This document shows, piece by piece, positions 24,475 through 35,524 of a DNA stretch of 64,000 nucleotides. The stretch spans positions 26,096,289-26,160,288 of the forward strand of contig NC_030853.1 in assembly GCF_000208745.1 (NCBI RefSeq), in the 5' to 3' direction. Below the pieces are notes generated by a model that had not been told where the DNA came from, made no database searches, and saw only the letters and a program-made list of their open reading frames with translations. Origin of the DNA: Theobroma cacao. Taxonomy: Eukaryota; Streptophyta; Magnoliopsida; Malvales; Malvaceae. Made by a program: the position numbers and the translations under genes. How positions within the stretch are numbered: position 1 is the stretch's first letter; the number at the start of each line of letters is the position of its first letter.

Positions 24475-26202
24475 TCACTGATTTGAAGAATCACACAAAA
24501 ATTCATTAGCCAATTCTTTGGCTAACTTGTCAGCACGATCATCGTGTCCACCAGCAAAAGAATAGACCCTGAATGCCAATTGAAAAGCTTTCCAAAGCAA
24601 TTGAATATTTCCTTTTGTTTGTATATCAGTCTGGCATCCATTGTTTTTATTCACCATTGAACCCTTGGTTTCTCTCCATTCCTGGAAGAGAAAACCAGAA
24701 CCAGAATGAAGTCATGAACGCCACAGAAATAGTTTGGATAGCTGTTCTGGGTAAGTTGCTTGGTTAACAAAAGAAATTACTGCTCAAAACTACCTTAAGT
24801 GCAAGCTCCATGCAACTGGAGGAAACATCCACCATTAGTTCTTTGATCATTGTAAATATATTGAAGTCGAAGTCAATACCATGGCTCTTGAATTGCCTGG
24901 ATTCCTCATCTTTGATCCTTTCAAATGCATCTAATTCTTCTTTAACCTTCACCACCCAGAAAAATATGGTAAAATTATTATGGACCAAGGATAAGAATTA
25001 TCTGTGATGATTTGTATAGTTAAACTCTGTATATCAGCAGCCATTTTTCTCTATGTACAGCTCTGTTATCTCCCAATAGGCTTGTACAAGAGCTTGTACT
25101 AAGAGCGAATGAATGCAACAAAAATCTATTTATTCTTTCATGATCAGTTTATAAAACATGAATATACAGTATTAGAAACGTGAACCTTACCTTGCTGAAA
25201 TAGCAATCGAATTTGTGCAACAGTTGCCCTGTAGGTGGTTTTACCTCCCATTTCTTCAAGTTGGAAACTATCAGGTTTGATTTTGAGTACAATGCTGCAG
25301 CTGTCCTTATCGTTTCCAGTTTCTTTGTAGGGAAATCTTGGAACTTTGCTAGCACCTACACCTTAAAAGCATTAAAAACCATGATGATTTAGGAAGTTCA
25401 GCCACGGAGGATAACAACGATGATGACTAATGGATTGAAAGTTTAGGATTTTGCTACATACTGACCTGACTTTCATCCGTTAGGTTTTCAAGAAAGGCTT
25501 CCACATTTTCTCGGAACTTAATCAGCTTAATCATGTCTTTTGTTTGCAAAGAATTTATAGCTATTTTTAATGCCAGGATCGTTTTCGCATGCTTTTGAGC
25601 ATCTTCTTCAATTTGCTGAAAGTATGGCGATCTAAGGAAAACGAATGAGAACACCCTTGTTACTGAATTTAACCGTAGCTAGATGATTTTTCAATGGAAG
25701 AAGGCTTGGAAAGGAAGGAAGCAAACCTTTTTGTTAACTCTGCCAAAGAGGCAGCCAATCCCTCTTTCCCTCCAGCAGAACCCCCTAACTGCTTCTTCGT
25801 TCTACTAGATGGCTTAACTTGCAGACTAGACCCCTCCATCTTTGTTTTCAGATCCCTAAACAGATTACCCATTTGGCTGGACCTCTTCAATTTACCGGTG
25901 GCTCGCTTTTGATTAAACAATTTTCCAGCACCAAGTGGTGGTGGTGGGGGTGGGGGTGCAACTTGTTTTTTCTGTGGCATAGGTGGTGGAACTGATCCTT
26001 TCGGAGCCATTATCTGTGGTGCTGATTGTACTGCTGCTCCTTTTAAAGGCAATGCGGGTGGTCCCACCGCCAGCCCTGCCGGTGGGTCTAGGATGCCAAT
26101 TTCACTACTTCTATCACATTTCTCTCTAGACTTGGCTGAGTAGCCTTCCTCCAACTCTTCTCCATTCATCACATTAAACGATTCCTTTGCTGCCTTAATC
26201 AT
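24475..26202 (-). CDS. At4g04980-like proline-rich/coiled-coil protein, lacking the family's N-terminal half
   Basis: Exons 26202-25727, 25631-25466, 25355-25191, 24946-24794 and 24681-24475 join in phase to 388 residues. The N-terminal third has proline runs (VPPPMPQKKQVAPPPPPPPL, about 70-89), then a basic block with KLKRSSQMGNLFRDLK. The C-terminal part is helical and well conserved (SPYFQQIEEDAQKHAK, FPTKKLETIRTAAALYSK, VDVSSSCMELALK, AFRVYSFAGGHDDRA). It resembles plant proteins such as Arabidopsis At4g04980, loosely related in layout to CHUP1-type actin-linked proteins; the biochemical role is unknown. Relatives have about 250-300 further residues upstream, and their equivalent of MIKAAKESF is internal. 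Here an in-frame TGA lies 6 bases before the ATG and no matching upstream exon is found. It may be a short paralog or a gene decaying from its 5' end. Confidence 0.75.
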
Positions 26203-28163
26203 GTATCAAGTGCTTTGCAAACAAAAATATCAAACCTCAGCAGGGTAAAACTATAATGAACTTTGATACAGAATTACAAACACAAGCCAGTTTCTAACTA
26301 CAATCTATTAGTTTCATTAGCATAGAAACTGTGACCTACTCCTTGTGAACTGATGAAGCGTTATCTACCATCGTTTACTTCATAATTGACACAAGGACCA
26401 ACCCATGTTTAACTGAATACTTTGAACAGAGGAAGAGATGAAGCCAAATAAAAGGAACTTGTCAAGTACATGCAAGCAAACCAAGTTTTGAAGAGAAGGG
26501 AATTAAAGCTAAAAGTTATGGAAAGGCAGATTATAGTTATTGAATACATATAATTTAACGAAGCAAAGCTAAATCAATATGATGAGCACCTTCACTGGCA
26601 GAATTGGTCAGCTCTGCTTAGCCAAGCAAAGTAGTTTAAAGTGCTCCCTGGCCCTTTGCTTTGATCCCCGCAATAACCAAAACATATATGAAATCTCCGA
26701 TCCCTCTGCTCAAGACAAGTTCTGACTTTCTCCTCGGTGAATATTGATGACACCCTCGAAGTCGAAGGGAGAAAAGAATAAAGAAACATTAGCAGGTTAA
26801 CAGGGGCGCCTGCTGTGGAAGAAGAACGAAGACTTTTTCTATTTTTATGCATGAAAGCGTGTTAACTAAGGAAAAGAGTAACACGTACACGGTCTCTAGC
26901 GACGATGTATTCTTGTTTAATTTATAATAATTTGAAATAAGAAAGGTCTTTGTGATTGTGTATCTCGATTTAATTTTTCTTCTTCAATGCATAAAAGAAA
27001 ACTAGTATAAGTTTATTATTAAATTGCTAATATTGCAGTAAGTATGAAATTATATGCCTAAATATCACATTAATAGGATGCCATTTCGCCAATACCTCTT
27101 AATTTTGTGATTTTGCCAAAAATTACATAACTTAGATAATAATATTTTTTATATACATTTTATAATAATATAATATGTATTTAAAAAATTAAATTATTTA
27201 AAAAAATTTAAATTTTTTTATTTCTTATTATATTTAATCAAAATTATGTATTTTTAATTTAAATTAAATAAATCTCTATGACTTACGAATTTCATTAGTT
27301 AGAACATCATTTTTGTTTTTATTTTTATGTGATGTTAACCTAATGATGAAATAAAAAATAAAAATATAATGTGACTATCTTATAATATTATATTAATATA
27401 CTATATCTTCATCTATTATGATATGTCAATATTATATGATATAAATGACATGTAATATCTTGATTAATGATAACTAATCAGTAGTTAATCATAACTTATT
27501 TAATCTTTCTTAAAATAGTTCAAGAAAATTTTTTAAAATTATTCTTAAAATATTTAATGAAATATGTTTAAATTTGTTAATTTAGCATGGTTCCTCACTT
27601 ACATTTTTTTTATCTAAATTAAAAGTTTTAAAAATATATATTTCTTCTGATAAATGTGATCATAATTTACCCTATAAAAATTAATAAATTCTGATTATTT
27701 TATTAATTTTAAGATTTTAATACGAATTAAAGTCTTGTATCTTAACGGCACTATTAGGATATGATATGTTTAACAAAAGTTTTTCTTTTCTATAATGAGA
27801 TGGGCATGGATAAAAACGTGGCGCGGCTCATTGATCCGATCGAAGCCTTAACCCAAGAAACAGGCGCAATCACCCAACAACCGCCAAATCCCATCGTTCG
27901 GTTTGAAGTCTACCCAGCACCGCTACTACCATCTCCTTTCACATCCTTCCCTCCTCGTATACTACACTTGAATTTACACTCTAAATTATTATTTTTTATT
28001 TCTTAAATTTAAAAATTTTCAATTTTCTTTTTGGTCTTTTTGGTTTTTTGACTAATTTCAAACTCTCACATGAACTGCAACTAATAAGTAAAATACAACC
28101 CCAAACAACAAAATCTCTAAAATCTTCAGATCTGGAAACACTTGTCTTTTTCCTGTCCTAATT
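26203..28163. other. Divergent intergenic region with possible 5' exon and AT-rich element
   Basis: 26592-26852 (-) is an 86-codon open frame starting with ATG that could be a 5' UTR exon of the At4g04980-like gene; its peptide matches nothing I know. 26930-27760 is extremely AT-rich and includes the MITE-like element listed separately. 27800-28160 is more mixed and probably holds the promoter and 5' UTR of the O-fucosyltransferase-family gene. Confidence 0.5.
27180..27545. mobile_element. Probable decayed AT-rich MITE-like element (copy 1)
   Basis: The stretch has the same kind of left and right ends as the clearer palindromes at 40.9 and 54.4 kb: AAATAAATCTCTATGACTTA on the left, CTTGATTAATGATAACTAAT on the right. 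They face each other around a short centre. It is too diverged for confident limits. Confidence 0.35.
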
Positions 28164-31100
28164 ATGCGGAGGTAAACAAACTAATTAATTCCTTTTCCAG
28201 GAAAATTTTCGTTTTCCATCAAACCAAACAGGCAGTTTGTTGAAGTTTCTTCTACTTTTTTATTTTTTTAGGTCTGGGCTGCATAGGCAGCATGGGAAAC
28301 AAGGAGGAGGAGGAGGAGGAGGAGCAAAGGGAATTTACGCCAAGCTAACAATTGCCGTTGTAGTGCTTTTGATATGCACGCTCTCGCTTTTGTTTTCGGC
28401 TACCATTAGTGGAAATCGTGGATCTGTCGAGCCTTCCGAGGTTAGTAGCAACAGTTAGAATAATATCCTCTTGATTTTTGGATTTTGGATATTGGTGTTT
28501 GTTTGGTTTCTACGAAAATGCTATGAAAAAAAAATTGAACTGTAATAATGACTGTGATTTATTATTTCTTGTCATTATTTGAAATCTAATGAGTCACTCC
28601 AACTTGTAGTAAATTAGAGCTTCATTAATTTGATTTTGATCTGCGACTCTGTAATTAGATTTGTTGTATTTAGCTTTAAATCCGCTGTTTAATTAGAATT
28701 TGTCTATTGCGTTTGTTATCGGATGCTTGAAAGGTAGAAATGCTATTTAGATGAATAGTTTCTTGTAATTGGTAGCTTGGTTTACCGGATGAATGAGTAT
28801 TTAGTAACGCTAATGTCAAATTGAAATGCCATGATAGTAGAAAACTTGTGATGTATGTGATTTGACTAATATACGTTGTTTTAATTCTTGGATAATGTCT
28901 CAGTTTCTTTTGTACCCCCTTTTTATAGTTATTATTGCAAACAATAATGATTTAGTTTCTTGTTACTGTCCCTGTCAACATCATAGATTTATTAGCAAGT
29001 TGGGTCTTGAATACAAACTGAGAATTTTCTTATTATCTAATGCAGTTCAGAGATGCTATACAATCTCTTGTTTGGTGCATGTTAAAACCTTCTCATTTGG
29101 TCAGCATTGGATAATCTCCCATTTGGGTTTTGTAATCTGCATACTCATGCAATGACCTATCAATTACATGAAAATTCATCAAAGTACAAATGCTTTGTCT
29201 ATTACTTTAGTCAGGCATTATGCTAATTTGCAAGGATGAGAGGACTATATGGGTTAACTCTAAGAGGCTTGTTTGTCAGTTTTTAGAGACTTAAGGTGTT
29301 TTTAAACATTGTTCGTTTAACCAGTTTTGTTGATAGGTTTTTGTTGCCTTTATAGGGAATGTTTTGAAATAAGCATAAAATAACAGATGCTCTGTACTCA
29401 GATAATGGTGCATGAGACTGGATGTTATTTTAATTTGAACTGTATTTCTTTTCCAATTCTAGTGGTTGGCCATCATTATTGATCAATCTAGCCTTTGACT
29501 ATTCTTGTTTCTGCTGCGTTTATTCAGATCAATGCAGAAGAACTTTGGGAAAGTGCTAAGTCTGGTGGCTGGAGGCCATCATCTGCTCCACGATCTGATT
29601 GGCCCCGTAACTACTCATAACTGTCTAAAAGAAAAATAAATCCATTTGAGTTGATTTTTGCTAAAGATGTGTAGGTTTGTTAGAATTCTGATTGTTACAT
29701 TCTGGCAGCTCCTCCAAGAGAAACTAATGGTTATCTTCGAGTTCGTTGCAATGGCGGTCTGAATCAGCAACGCAGTGCGGTGTGTCTTAACTTTTTGCCA
29801 TAAACTCTAGTCCAACATATTCTGTTACTTTGCTTCTTCCATGAAGTTAAATTGGGTGCAAGCCAGCTTGAGTTTTTATGGTTTATGTTCTATTTTGGAT
29901 TCTTAGTTTACCTAAAATGACTTATGAATCATTACCTAAGTTTAAACTAAAGTTAGATTGTGGTGATACTGCTTCAATGGTGCATTTGAAATAAAATAGT
30001 AAGTTTACCTCTTTTTTGGTGTTCTAGATCTGTAATGCGGTTCTTGCTGCAAGAATTATGAATGCCACGCTCATACTGCCTGAGTTGGATGCAAACTCCT
30101 TTTGGCATGATGACAGGTATTCTTGTCTTTTGTCAATTTTTTTGAAATTAGCTGGTTACTCTTCTACAGTGAAAGCAGAGTAATTTTAATTTTATGAACA
30201 AAAAGATTTTAGATGGCAATTTTCAGATAGAAGTTTAAAACTGTTATAACAAACAGTACAAACACATACTTATTCAGGCTGGCAATTCTAGAGTAGCATT
30301 TGGATATTAATTTGTCATAGCATTCTCGTTCCATTTTTTAGAAGCCATACTTAGATAGTGAAATTCTTATTTCTTGCATTTGGTAGCTCAGAAAGGGTAA
30401 CAGAAGATTATTTAAATTTGTGATTGATTTTGATATTTTCCTCTGCATGGTTGTGAAGATTAATATATGTATGGGTTCTGTGTGGCTTTCACTTTTTTAA
30501 TCTGGTCTCTGGGATGTAGGTGGCTTCCTCCATTTGGTACTCTTTTAAATGAACTTGCAATAGTTGCAGCAATTTTCTGTTTATTTGGTTGGTCTACTTT
30601 ATTGGAGTCAGCATCATTTCAATTTGTTATAGTTCAAATTGGCTATAGTTGAATGGAAGATACTTAGAATTTTTTGTATTTATTGTCTCTCATTTTATTA
30701 GGTGAAATGGCACCTAGACAAAGAATTCCAAGCATTATTCTATACTTAGAGGAAGCCTAAGGAAGAGAACCACTAGTAGTTTTGGAAAATCCTGAAATAA
30801 TGTGCTTGCCCATGAAATTATGATTTTCTTAGGGAACTTGAATCATTAACTTCTAAATTTTATTTCTGTTTTTTGCTGTCTAATCATCAGTTGGCAATGA
30901 GTCTTACCTCTGAGGAGATTACTCACTGCAATGTGATTGAAATTCTCTGTTCTGTAGTAATCAATGATTTATTCAGGCCATCATTTTTGTTCTTTTGCAT
31001 ATCTGAATTTTTCACTGACTGATTTTTTTTTAAGTAGTTCTTTTATCAATTTCATTTCTACTTACTGTAGGATGCTTTTCACTGTTGCTTCTCCTAAAAC

Positions 31101-33368
31101 TTGAACTACCACTGATGCAAAGGTGTTTACAGAGTTTACATTGATTTGCTGCAAACATATTTTATGTTTTATTGGCTTTGGTTGTGTAGCATTAATTGTT
31201 CACCTGCTTAACAAAGAATTAGAAATATATACATGTATATTGGGTGGAATGTGTTTCCCAGTTCTTCATTGAGGTCTGTTGTCTATGTTCCATTGTGGAT
31301 CTCTGGCAAATTAAACATACTGATACCGACTTTATTTCTCCAGTGGTTTCCAAGGTATCTACGATGTTGAACATTTTATCCAGATGCTGAAATATGATGT
31401 ACGAATTGTGGAAAGCATACCTGAAATTCGCAAGAATGGTAAAACCAAGAAGATGAAAGCTTATCAGGTGAAATATTGGTGCCATTAATTATTAATTATG
31501 CAAATAATTTTTAAGTTCTGTAAAAGTTGTTGAAACTTATGTGTTTTCTCCGTTCTTGCTTCTTTCTTTATTCATTTAGCTTCGGCCCCCTAGGGATGCT
31601 CCTATCAGTTGGTATACTACAGTTGCTCTGGAGAAAATGCAGGAACATGGGGCTATTTATCTAACTCCCTTTTCACATCGTCTGGCTGAAGAAATTGACA
31701 ATGCTGAGTATCAACGATTGAGGTGTAGAGTTAACTATCATGCTTTAAGGTTCAAGCCAAACATTATGAAGTTAAGTGAGTCAATAGTTGATAAACTCCG
31801 TGCACAAGGTCATTTCATGGCGATACATCTTCGTTTTGAGATGGATATGCTGGCATTCGCTGGGTATGTTCTTTTTCTTATCTTGTTGTGTCTATATTAT
31901 TTCATGTGCAGTTGCCATGACATGAGGGTTATGCATATCAATTTTGCTTGGGCTTTGTGCCTGAACCTGAATAGTTTTAGCTGGAAGATAAAGAAATATA
32001 ACAGAAGTTGTTTTTCTTTAAGTACATGATACTGCAAGGGCGGTGCATACATGCATATCATCTGTTGTTCAAACATACAGGTACGGTCAGTTGAATTGAT
32101 TATTATTGCTTTAAAAGTAAAAAAAACTGGGATCTTTTTTCTATAACCATGTACAATCGGTGAAGTATGTTAAGGATGAAGAAGTGTTGGTGAATGGATC
32201 TATAAAGAAATATTTTCTGTTGTGAATGCTGTGTATCCATTCTCTCTCACCCTCCCCCCTTTTCAGGCTGATGCATTTTGCTATAGGCAGAAAGAAATTT
32301 CCAATATCTTGTTCAGTGCTTTTACTGACAATCAGGAGTGATACATCCATTTTTTATTATTTTTGGAGCCATTGTGACCTCTCTTATCTGTTTCATGAAT
32401 CCATATTGTATTGACCAAAATACATATGTTGACATAATATATGCCATCATATGCATATCAACCTTGATTGGCTGATGGGCTTGGATGGTTTATAGGTGCT
32501 TTGATATATTTAACCCACAAGAGCAAAGTATATTGAAGAAGTATAGAAAGGAAAATTTTGCAGAGAAAAGACTTGTTTATGAAGAAAGAAGGGCCATTGG
32601 GAAATGCCCACTAACTCCAGAGGAGGTAACCTATCTTGTTCATCATTCCTCCCATGGTTTCTCACTCTATCTCTTTATATCTATCTAGCCATACAGAGAG
32701 TAGCAAGAGAGAGTTGGTGCTTATATATATAATGACTGTTCAAACTGCAGGTTGGACTTGTCTTGCGTGCTATGGGATTTGACAATTCTACCAGGATGTA
32801 CCTAGCAGCTGGTGAACTATTTGGTGGAGAGCGATTTATGAAACCATTTCGAGCTCTGTTCCCTCGCCTTGAAAATCACAGTTCTGTAGACTCTTCAGAG
32901 GAACTAGTTGCGAACACCTGGGGGTTGTTAGGCTCTGCTGTTGATTACATGGTCTGTCTTCTTTCTGACATTTTTATGCCAACTTATGATGGACCAAGCA
33001 ACTTTGCCAACAATCTGCTAGGTCACCGACTATATTATGGCTTTCGGACTACAATTAGACCTGACAGAAAAGGGCTTGCTCCAATATTTATTAATCGAGA
33101 GAATGGACGAACAGCTGGTTTTGAACAAGCTGTTAGGCGTGTCATGCTTAAAACAAACTTTGGTGGGCCTCACAAGCGGGTGCCACCTGAATCTTTTTAT
33201 ACAAATTCTTGGCCAGAATGCTTCTGTCAAGTGTCACCTGAAAATCCTGGTGACAAATGCCCACCGGATAATGTCTTGGAAATTTTAGACAGCCGGTTGG
33301 GGAATGAAGAGAGCGGTGACCTAGAAGCCTTGGCGGAAACAAATTCAACAAGTAGAACAGAAAGATAG
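28164..33368 (+). CDS. O-fucosyltransferase-family protein (type II Golgi membrane protein)
   Basis: Nine exons join in phase: 28164-28171, 28272-28440, 29528-29606, 29709-29779, 30028-30116, 31344-31467, 31580-31863, 32496-32625 and 32751-33368, giving 523 residues. The N-terminus is short and basic with a seven-glycine run (residues 14-20); one transmembrane helix follows (about 28-48), so the catalytic part faces the Golgi lumen. Family marks in order: YLRVRCNGGLNQQRSAICNA, ARIMNATLILPELD, FWHDDSGFQGIYDVEHF, HLRFEMDMLAFAGC (about 263-276), GKCPLTPEEVGLVLRAMGFD, IYLAAGEL-like YLAAGELFGGE, then PTYDGPSNFANNLLGHRLYY near the end. This is the plant O-fucosyltransferase (DUF246/GT106) superfamily. 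Members modify proteins or pectin, and a few are rhamnogalacturonan rhamnosyltransferases; the substrate of this one cannot be told. Exon 1 supplies only ATGCGGAG of coding sequence before intron 1. Confidence 0.9.
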
Positions 33369-34430
33369 AATTTTGTTTCAGACTTTTGCTATGGTATATA
33401 TATCTTCCTAGAAACTAGAGAAAGGAATTGGTTTGTCTGGCTTCATTGAGCTGTTCAGGTAATCATCAGAACTGATATCTGTTTCTTATGCAAAGTAATT
33501 TTTGTTAGTCCATATATAATCCTTGAGTTTTCAATTAGAGTGGGCAGGGAAGCTAAATATGAAAGATGTTTCACAGAAACCACTTTGAATAGATAGAGGA
33601 GGCAATGATTAATTTCTGAACATTTCCCATGGGATGCTAAAAGATCATTTGGTTCTGCAGGTTCTTTTTACTTGCAGGTTGGACTATGCTGACAGGTGAT
33701 AGGAGCAAATTGGTTGGAGTACATGGACCAAGTTTGTAATTGAGAAGGTATCGCAAACGTGTTTGTGTTGTTTTACTGCTGAACTCTGGCACTGCATTTT
33801 TCCCTAAAAAAAATATGAAAATGAGAAAAAGCCTCCTCCGTTATTGTGTTATATCCGATTGACCTAAAAGTTGTTGAGAAGAGAGATGATGCTTTTTATT
33901 CATTACTTCCCTTCAATACCAATCCATATTAAGTTAATTATGGTAGCCTTGACTACAGAGTTAGAAGAGGTGGGAGCTGTCACACAGATGACTCAAGCCT
34001 TACCAAGGCTGAGGTCTTCTGGCTGAAAAATAATACCTGGAAAGCCATTCAAGATTCTACTGCCCCTCTGTTGAATCCTTGCGTAAATGTAGACTGCTTC
34101 AGTGCCATTGGAAAAACACACAAAAGTTAAAAAGTTCCTACTAATAAACAATAAATTACTTATACCCAAATGATAAAACATAGATTGCTTCATGAACCAA
34201 GTTTTAATCAAAAACGAACTTTTACAGGGACATGACCAATTAATCGAAACGCAGAAAGTTTTGAATTAGTATGTTAAGCTGTCAGACCAAGTAATTATTT
34301 AAGATTGAGAACCTTCAAGAAAAATCATTTTAATTTTATAAATCATATTCTGAAAAAGCCCTCAATTGGTTCTATACGTTCACCTAATCCGGCATTCCTA
34401 CTGGAAAAAGCAGCTATCGTTGGACGAACT
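33369..34430. other. 3' UTR of the O-fucosyltransferase-family gene and flank
   Basis: Holds the 3' UTR after the TAG at 33366-33368, possibly with a UTR intron, and ordinary intergenic DNA. Small open frames near 33993-34211 (-) carry no known motif. Confidence 0.5.
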
Positions 34431-34785
34431 TTAAGTATAATTAAAGTTCAACGCATTTGCACCCTGTTGCCAATAATAATACATCTGTTTGGAATGATGA
34501 ACCAGACTCTGCCGTTCAATCCATCGTTCCCAAAACCACCAACTATTTCAAATTTTACCAGAACTAGGCATTGTATCCAATTTGGATACATGTCAGAGTT
34601 GAATGAACTCGGTTCAACATGAGGTACCTTGTTCTTGAGGGATCCAGTTTTGCATTTAGCTTAGCTTTGATCAGACTCGAACCCATTTTGACATATCCGT
34701 CATTAACAACAGCACAAGTAGAATGTTTAGAAAAGGAAACAGATTGTAGAGAAATGGTGGCTATGCCCTTTACCTTCATCGCCAT
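34431..34785 (-). other. Possible small spliced reading frame, perhaps a relic of an IQD-type gene
   Basis: An ATG frame 34785-34628 ends at a donor (ACAAG|GTACCT). It can join in phase to 34542-34431 behind an acceptor (GAAATAG|TTGG), giving 89 codons to a TAA. The joined peptide contains SWWFWERWIERQ and YYYWQQGANALN, unusually Trp-rich for chance. The frame stays open about 100 bases upstream of the ATG. The layout loosely recalls the region after the IQ67 domain in plant IQD calmodulin-binding proteins (a basic helix, then a W-x-W-x-E-R-W-like motif), but no IQ motif is present nearby. It could be a relic or a chance frame. Confidence 0.25.
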
Positions 34786-34895
34786 TTTTACCCTGAATCT
34801 AAATTGTTTAAAACTTTCTCCCTGGATTAGAGATTGATTTGATATGCTAGGAGTTTCCCATAGATCGGCAGATCACAAAATTTCAGCCTAATGGG

Positions 34896-35524
34896 TCATG
34901 GGCTGGTGGCAGTGGCACACGGTACACATACTTACTTTTTATGAAAAAACAGAAAAGTTATTCTTTTGTTTTGGCACCTTTTAATTAATCTATTTATTTT
35001 TGGTTAAAAAGAAGATTAGTGTGAAAGAGTGGTTTCGTTTGAAAAAAACCATTACATCTTGTCTTGTATTTAAATAGATTTTATGAAAATGAATGTAAGG
35101 CCACGTTAATAACCACTACCATTATAAATAAAATTATTATCAAATAAAATAGAATGTATCTGTTTTAAGGTTATAAAATTATCTCATTTCAAGTTTCGAA
35201 TTGAGGATAATTACTTTAACCACACAGAGTCATGAAAAATCTAATTAGAGCAAGATCAAAGCAAATGACAACCAAACGATTTCAAAAGAAAGCAATGCAA
35301 TGTTACAGAAACAAAAACTTTTACTGCAAAACCAATCCTGAATGAAACAAATACATTACTTCCAACATAAAAAAATAATAATAATGGAACAGAAATAGAG
35401 AGAAATGTTCTCCCTAAATGTTAGCTGTGACTGCCAACCAATTTACACCCCCACCAATTTACAAGCACTAACCTTTTTGAAACCAAGGAAAAAGGGTTGA
35501 GACAAAATGCGTGGTTAATAAGGT
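34896..35524. other. Intergenic, nothing recognised
   Basis: AT-rich stretch leading into the 3' UTR of the TBC-domain gene. No motif, repeat or gene is supported. Confidence 0.5.

Noticed and set aside
28862..29155. 97-codon frame (+)
   Set aside because: Lies within intron 2 of the O-fucosyltransferase-family gene; no splice sites that keep phase.
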